A DNA stretch of 64,000 nt from positions 26,347,033 to 26,411,032 of the forward strand of contig OY482851.1 in assembly GCA_960531495.1 (NCBI GenBank), given 5' to 3'. The position numbers and the translations under genes were made by a program. This document shows positions 58,669 through 64,000 of this stretch, in pieces (position 1 is the stretch's first letter; each line of letters starts with the position of its first letter). This DNA is from Zeus faber (Eukaryota; Chordata; Actinopteri; Zeiformes; Zeidae). Below the pieces are notes generated by a model. The model saw only the letters and a list, made by a program, of their open reading frames with translations, was not told the origin of the DNA and searched no databases.

Positions 58669-60739
58669 TCATTTTATGCCGACGTCTGGCTGGCTGCTGC
58701 TGCCGCTGGTGTGGCTGTGGCCGTGGCTGCTGATCCTGCCGCTGCTGCTTGGGATTGAGCCTCTGGCGCTAAGCTGCTGTCAGTCTGGCAGACAGACAAC
58801 CCTTCGCCTTGGCCGCCGCGACCCTTTGCCATCTGTGTCCCCGCGACATGAGGGGAGATGAGGGAGACGCCACCGGGAGGACGCCGGGTTAAGGTCATAA
58901 ACATGGATGGGATGCTTTTTTTTCTTTCTTTTTTTTTTTTCCGGTTTGGCCGGGGGCTGAAAGGCTGAATGACTCAACCTACTGGTGGGCTGTTTATCTC
59001 AGGAAAAGCACACCGCATATGTTTGAGACGGATCTGAAAACGTTCTGAACCCCGTTTGACCCGTCCCAACTTTAACCCTAAATTGTCTGCAATTCTTCAG
59101 TAATAACTGAATAACAATAAAAAAAAAATCACCTAAACCTGAACCCAGCCTAACCAATAAAAACCTTGTCCCTAAACCACACTTGAGACCTCAACGGGAT
59201 CCCAGAGTCTTACACAGGGTTTTTACTGTAGGTATACACGCCAAAATTAGGTCAGGGGTGGTGCACGGTTTACTGTAAGTCATCCAAAGTTGAAACTTGT
59301 TAGCTCGCTGCAAAATGAAGTCGAGCAGCGTGGTTGAGTACAGTAAGCCTTGTTCTATCGCCTAATACGGTTTTAAACAACTCCATCTGTGATAATTTGC
59401 TAGGTTTTCCCTAATGTGAACCATATGGAGGCATAAATCCTGGCTCACATCCTCAGCACTCCCTTGGACCAACCGCATGTTGTGCTGATGTAGCGTACGT
59501 CAGCCTTCATTGGTGATAGCCCGGCGCGCCACGTTCAGATCCATTCAGATCATTATGCAATTGCTCAAGTGTATTTTGCCCCACAGGTCGACGGACGTCT
59601 GACTTCAAATCTGTCATTAAGCAGGACTCTCCCACCTCTGTTTAATTATGCATGTGGAAGGAGATATCAGTCTCTCGGGATGGTACTATTTACTGCATTG
59701 GGCTGCCTTCTTGAGCACACAAGATGATTATAAAGCTTTTGCAGTCCAAGTGGTTTGAATTATTCAAATCTATGTTAAGCCTGCCATATATATTGTATAC
59801 ATTTATACATACTGTATACATACATAAATCAATTAATGGAGGAAATAAATAAATAAATAAAATTCTCTCAGTGTTGCCCTCACTTGCCATTTAACTGACA
59901 AGAATCAACACTCAAATCATAACATGCTGTCTTTCCAGGAAATGGAATTTATTTTTCCATAATTCTCCATTGAAATTTGTTTTGCAGTAGATGTTGCATT
60001 TCGCTGTAACTGGCCTAGTATTCAAGCCGTTGGATTTAATTTGGTTCTTTTTGTCCAGGATTCCTTTTCTGAGAGGGTCCGGTCCTGCGTCATGTAGAGG
60101 GCCTTTGTTCACCGAGAGGAGGTCTGTCGCAGAGAGCCCGCCCCCCCTGGGAGCCTGTGATGTGGGTGGGCTGCAACAGGGGCCATGGATGCCTGTGCAC
60201 ATGTACGCACAAAAAGCGCCTCAAAGAAAGCACGCCATCAATATCCCCGAGTCTGCCGCTGGCACCGATAAATACCGATGCAGTCACATAAAGAGTTGAA
60301 TAAATAAAAGAAATCGGTCTTTTTCACATCAGGGCTGCGACTGCTCATAGAGCTAAGCAGATATTGGATTTAAGGGGGAAAGCGAGAGCTTTTCCCTCTT
60401 TCAGCAGGCGGCTTTCTCCAAATTTATGACTTGGGCTCACGAATGCATTCACAGAGCGGGAAACAAGACGCAATGAGGCACAAACTGACACAGATTCATA
60501 TAAATGTATAGATTAAACCTTGCGGGAATCAATGTCAGTGCATAAACTCTCTGCGGGGTTGACAGCTGCATCCTGGGAGTCAAGTGTTAGATTTGTAAAT
60601 TGGCCTTTTCTCTGTCTACTAACATCAAAATTACAGCTGGGTGAAGGGAATTGAGGAGCTGTCTGTCAGTGCTGTCAGTAGTGAGGAAGGGACAGACCGA
60701 GAGGGAGGGACAGACCGAGAGAGGAAGGGGGGGGGGGGA
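58669..60739. other. Single-copy DNA, no gene seen
   Basis: 58680-58760 has CTGCTG/GCTGCT-rich sequence. 58900-59300 is ordinary. 59480-59660 and 59940-60450 are complex and repeat-free. (AAAT)n near 59842-59862. Confidence 0.3.
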
Positions 60740-60796
60740 GAGACAGAGACAGAGAGAGACAGAGACAGAGAGAGAGACAGAGAGAGAGAGAGAGAA
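60740..60796. repeat. (GA)n/(GACA)n tract
   Basis: GAGACAGA units then pure GA, after a G-run. Confidence 0.9.
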
Positions 60797-63039
60797 GAGG
60801 TGCGGGGCCCTTATCAAGATAGATGAGTGACAGGGAACGAGATGAGCTCTTCAATCCACCCTCATTCCGCCACCGAAAGATCTTCTTAGTTGGACCATTG
60901 CAGGGATGGAAATTAGGACAATGCCCTTCACTCGGCAAACTCCATGCTGAGTTGAGTACACAGTGTTTCAGTCAGTCTTAAGTGCCTCATAATGATGATA
61001 ATATGTCTACTCTGAGGTAGCCAACAATGACTAAGGTAATCCCTCCAAGAGAGATTGCCCTTGTAACAGAACTACTCAAGCTCCCCCTGTGCTGTAGTGT
61101 GTTCATCCACAAGCCGAATCCCCGGCGTTATCTAACACTCACCAGTATTATTATGTTCAGGGCTGTGAAATGGCAGGACAATAAAACGGATCTGGGAAAT
61201 GCAGAAACCAGCGAAACGCAGAAACCAGCTGACCGCGTCTTCATCCTGTCAGATTGTCCACGCCAGCACCAAACAGCTCCCAGCTGCCTGTCAGGAGGAA
61301 AAATAAAATGGTAACATGGATGTAATGTTGACCAAGCAACAGCCCAGAACTATTTTTCATCATTAATAATGTCGGTTGTTGTGTGTCAGTTTTGCCAAAA
61401 AACACAAGGTGACAAATGTCAGCACGGCTCCCGAAACATGCACTTTTGGCTATACCTCTCTGCCAGGGCTGGTCCGTTCCATCCCTCTGCTTTCGCTGAG
61501 TCCCGACCTGCCTCTCAGGCTAGGCTTTTGCTCCTCCTATTGAGATATTCTGACATAATGATGCATCCAAATTACTATAACATTGTGTTAAAATACCAAT
61601 AAATAAACTTGATTTGTGATTAAACCTCCATTACTCTATGGACTGACATGAGGAAAAACAATGTTCTTTTCGAAAAAGTTCATCATTATTTTTGCGTACC
61701 GCGTGTTAATAACAAATTAAAAATATAGAGATCAGCTGGGAAAAAACATGTCGACAAATATTTGTGTTTTTTTACAGACTACCTAAAATGTTGTGGACCC
61801 AAATGAGATGACCCAAGATGCGACATCAGCATAACTGGTCCACATCTTTGTGCTCAAATCATTGAGAAAATTCATGAATTATGCACTGGGGTTGAAACTC
61901 TTTTGGGGTTGATGCTGTCTTGAATATCACAAGACAATGGACAATGCTGTCCTTTGGAATGTCATTTTTCTTGGTGTTCTTTACAATTCACTGCTGGGGA
62001 AATGAAAAACAGTGATATATATGACAAAACCTAAGATGCGGATGACTCCCCATTCAAAGATACAGCAATTTTGTCTAGCCCCAAACGTACTGCCTATCGA
62101 AGTCTCTTAAAGTGACTTTTGGAAGTTATTTGGTCGGGGTCACTTGTATAATAATTTATACGGTACAGAGTTCTCAGCTTGTTGCCTAATAAAGTAATTT
62201 CACTGGGGTGGGGAAGCCTGCCCAAAGCCACTGACAGCTTTCTGTCCTTTCAGCCACAGAGCCGTGACAAGTGACAGGTGATCTATAGCGGCTCGGGGTC
62301 CAGATTCTAAATCTGCGACGAGTTGAACCGCAGCTCGCCAAATGAGAATTGATAATCGAATGATGTTGAATGAGGGGGCCTGTCAGTACATTGTAAGGCA
62401 GCTGACAGATTTAGTTAAGGGAGAAGGAAGGCATGGCGGATGAATTTTGGCAGGATAAAGAATTGCTCGGTGCCAAGAGTGAAGCGGATCCCCCCGCAGC
62501 TATTTCTGATTCTCTTGAAGTGCCTGTCGGTGGTGGAGAAGGACACGAGAGCGAAGCGCCGCGCTGCATCGCTGAAAGGGGCCACTGTACGTATGGTGGC
62601 TCGATTGATCAAACCAAGTAGGCAAACTTACTTTTACACCATTACCGCCGCAGAAATACCAGCCCTAAACTGAGCGATGGGGGGAGTGGAAAGGCAGGAT
62701 AAAGGGAGAATTTGTGCAACAAATGAGCTTTGGTTTCCTTTTTATCTTTTGGACGGAATCCCAAGGCAAATTCTTTATTTCCTGTCATCTTAAAGCATTT
62801 CCTTTGTGCAGTGAAACGATGTTTCACCCTATCTACATGGGAAGGTATCAAAAACACATTTGTGTGTGAACATCCACATTTTCTTTCGACTGAATTGTGT
62901 GTGTTGACATTTTTCTTATTTTATTAATCTCTATGATGGGTTTTTTTCATTAATTTACTATAATTGAATACAGAAGTGGCACCTTAAGTACCATCCCCAT
63001 AAACTGTACTCAGTCGCGGGGTGTCTCTCGTGGAGGCGG
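60797..63039. other. Single-copy DNA, noncoding-element appearance in part
   Basis: 62160-62720 is the densest part and could be conserved; open frames of 62-77 codons near 62433-62673 overlap in two frames and match nothing. 60840-62150 is ordinary AT-leaning sequence. Confidence 0.3.
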
Positions 63040-63114
63040 CAGTACCAACCTTATCCACAAAGTCCTATAAACCATAATATGCTTTATTGGACTTTGTGGA
63101 GAAGGTTGGTATTG
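63040..63114. ncRNA. Pre-miRNA-like hairpin, candidate
   Basis: Arms 63040-63070 and 63084-63114 pair over 31 positions with two mismatches (63053 and 63067) and one G-U pair, around a 13-base loop. Stem length and loop size fit a microRNA precursor. The right arm contains GGACTTTGTGGAGAAGGTTGG. A small palindromic transposon relic would look the same, and I do not recognise a known miRNA. Confidence 0.3.
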
Positions 63115-63729
63115 TCTTGAGTCTTGGACTGATTCTCCACAAAATACTCATCCTAATAGTATATATAATAAAATGGAAAACCAGCTTAGAAAAGAAAATT
63201 CACACAATACCAGCAGCCATTAGACCGTATATCTCAAGCGGGCTGCCTCTCAGCAACATTTGAGTATTTAAAGAGAATTTTTTTTTACTATATGTTATTT
63301 TTTCATGCTTGTTGCTTTTCTATGTTGGAACCACACAGCTGTCACACTGTCCCTGTAAAATAGAATAGAAGAATTTAACGTAAGGTATACTAGCCAGTTT
63401 GCGTTCTTGGCTCTCCATTGCCATTTGTCATTTGGCAACCTTGCACATGTCGGTAAAGTGATGATTCAAGGAATGTGTTGGAAAATCAATCATGTGCTGT
63501 CCTTTCTTCTTCTCTGCATTCCCGGTCAAGCTCCTTGACAATTCTTGTGCTGTTTTCCAATTATTTTGACTCCTCTGCAAAATCACCTTCTCAAACTTAA
63601 GTCCTGGTTATACCTTCACGCGGGCGGGGAGTGGCGTCGTGTGCCACCCACACAGAGAGTGCAGGGCATTTATAGCTGGCACATTCTCCTTTGCAGTATT
63701 CTCAGAAACCATGGGTGGCAAGAGAGAGG
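63115..63729. other. Single-copy DNA, nothing recognised
   Basis: Mixed sequence. 63127-63150 (TGGACTGATTCTCCACAAAATAC) weakly repeats the hairpin arm. Confidence 0.4.
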
Positions 63730-64000
63730 GTACATACATATACATACGTTCATACATATATGCAATGAAATGTCTTTGCAACGCACCCGGAGATTATGCA
63801 CAATAAATTCTAAACCGAACATAAGTGCTAACCGAATTTCCGCCTAGCTAACTAACTGAAACTAACTGCATTACGTTTTAGGAATCAGTTAGTTTCAGTT
63901 AGTTAGAATAGTTAGAATAGAATAATATAAAATTAAATAAAATTAAATAAAGTGAAATAACACTCAAAAAGGTAATACAGAGTGGGGGTACAAAATAGAA
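63730..64000 (-). repeat. Dispersed repeat end, shared with 31646-31690, then AT-rich DNA
   Basis: 63730-63773 matches the block near 31646 (ACATATACATAC, CATACATATATGCA, TGAAATGT). A perfect 21-bp inverted repeat follows at 63848-63868 and 63886-63906 with a 17-base loop, then AAATTAAAT-type simple sequence. The element runs to or past the window edge. Confidence 0.55.

Noticed and set aside
62433-62673. Short frames starting MADEFWQDKELL and MNFGRIKNCS
   Set aside because: Two overlapping frames, neither similar to known proteins, within complex single-copy DNA; chance is sufficient.

Overview
This is vertebrate, almost certainly teleost fish, nuclear DNA, and I find no confident host protein-coding gene in it. 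The evidence is the mix of repeats: Tc1-like transposons of two fish families, a Tx1/Swimmer-type L1 with a GC-rich 3' tail, tRNA-derived SINEs ending in the 'AAGTCGCTTTGGATAAAAGCGTCTG' signature, hAT and Tigger remnants, LINE tails ending in TGATTC repeats, and many long (CA)n and (TA)n microsatellites. The species cannot be named from this.

Layout. 1-1.7 kb is AT-rich single-copy DNA. 1.7-4.5 kb is a Tc1-like element split by a 5'-truncated L1 copy, with a 19-bp target duplication still readable. 4.5-10.9 kb is mostly single-copy DNA with stretches that resemble conserved noncoding sequence. 10.9-16.1 kb holds a hAT remnant, a 45-bp minisatellite, a fairly complete Tc1 copy and a LINE 3' end. 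16.1-23.6 kb is again mostly single-copy, with one well-preserved SINE. 23.7-28.3 kb is a nested stack: a Tc1 element inside a (TA)n tract, carrying one copy of an unclassified GTGACCCACC-ended DNA transposon, which itself carries SINE pieces, followed by a second copy of that transposon. 28.6-35.3 kb holds paired (CA)n arrays, a LINE reverse-transcriptase tail, pieces derived from 28S rRNA, a long degenerate L1 copy and a second type of Tc1 fragment. 35.8-37.9 kb is the third GTGACCCACC copy, interrupted by a Tigger remnant. 37.9-64 kb is mainly single-copy DNA with a possible exon at 38.2 kb, a CpG island near 42.6-43.2 kb, a third L1 tail, a SINE, two or three small inverted-repeat elements and several hairpins.

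Interpretation. The window reads as a gene desert or a large intron. Long GC-balanced, repeat-poor stretches with homeodomain-like TAAT motifs alternate with clusters of dead transposons. This would fit a regulatory block around a developmental gene outside the window, but conservation cannot be tested from one sequence, so that reading is inference. The most unusual items are the three-copy unclassified transposon, the pre-miRNA-like hairpin at 63040-63114, the perfect 26-bp hairpin inside one transposon copy, the inverted 28S-derived segment, and the L1 family whose three copies all carry a variable microsatellite at the same place in the 3' tail.
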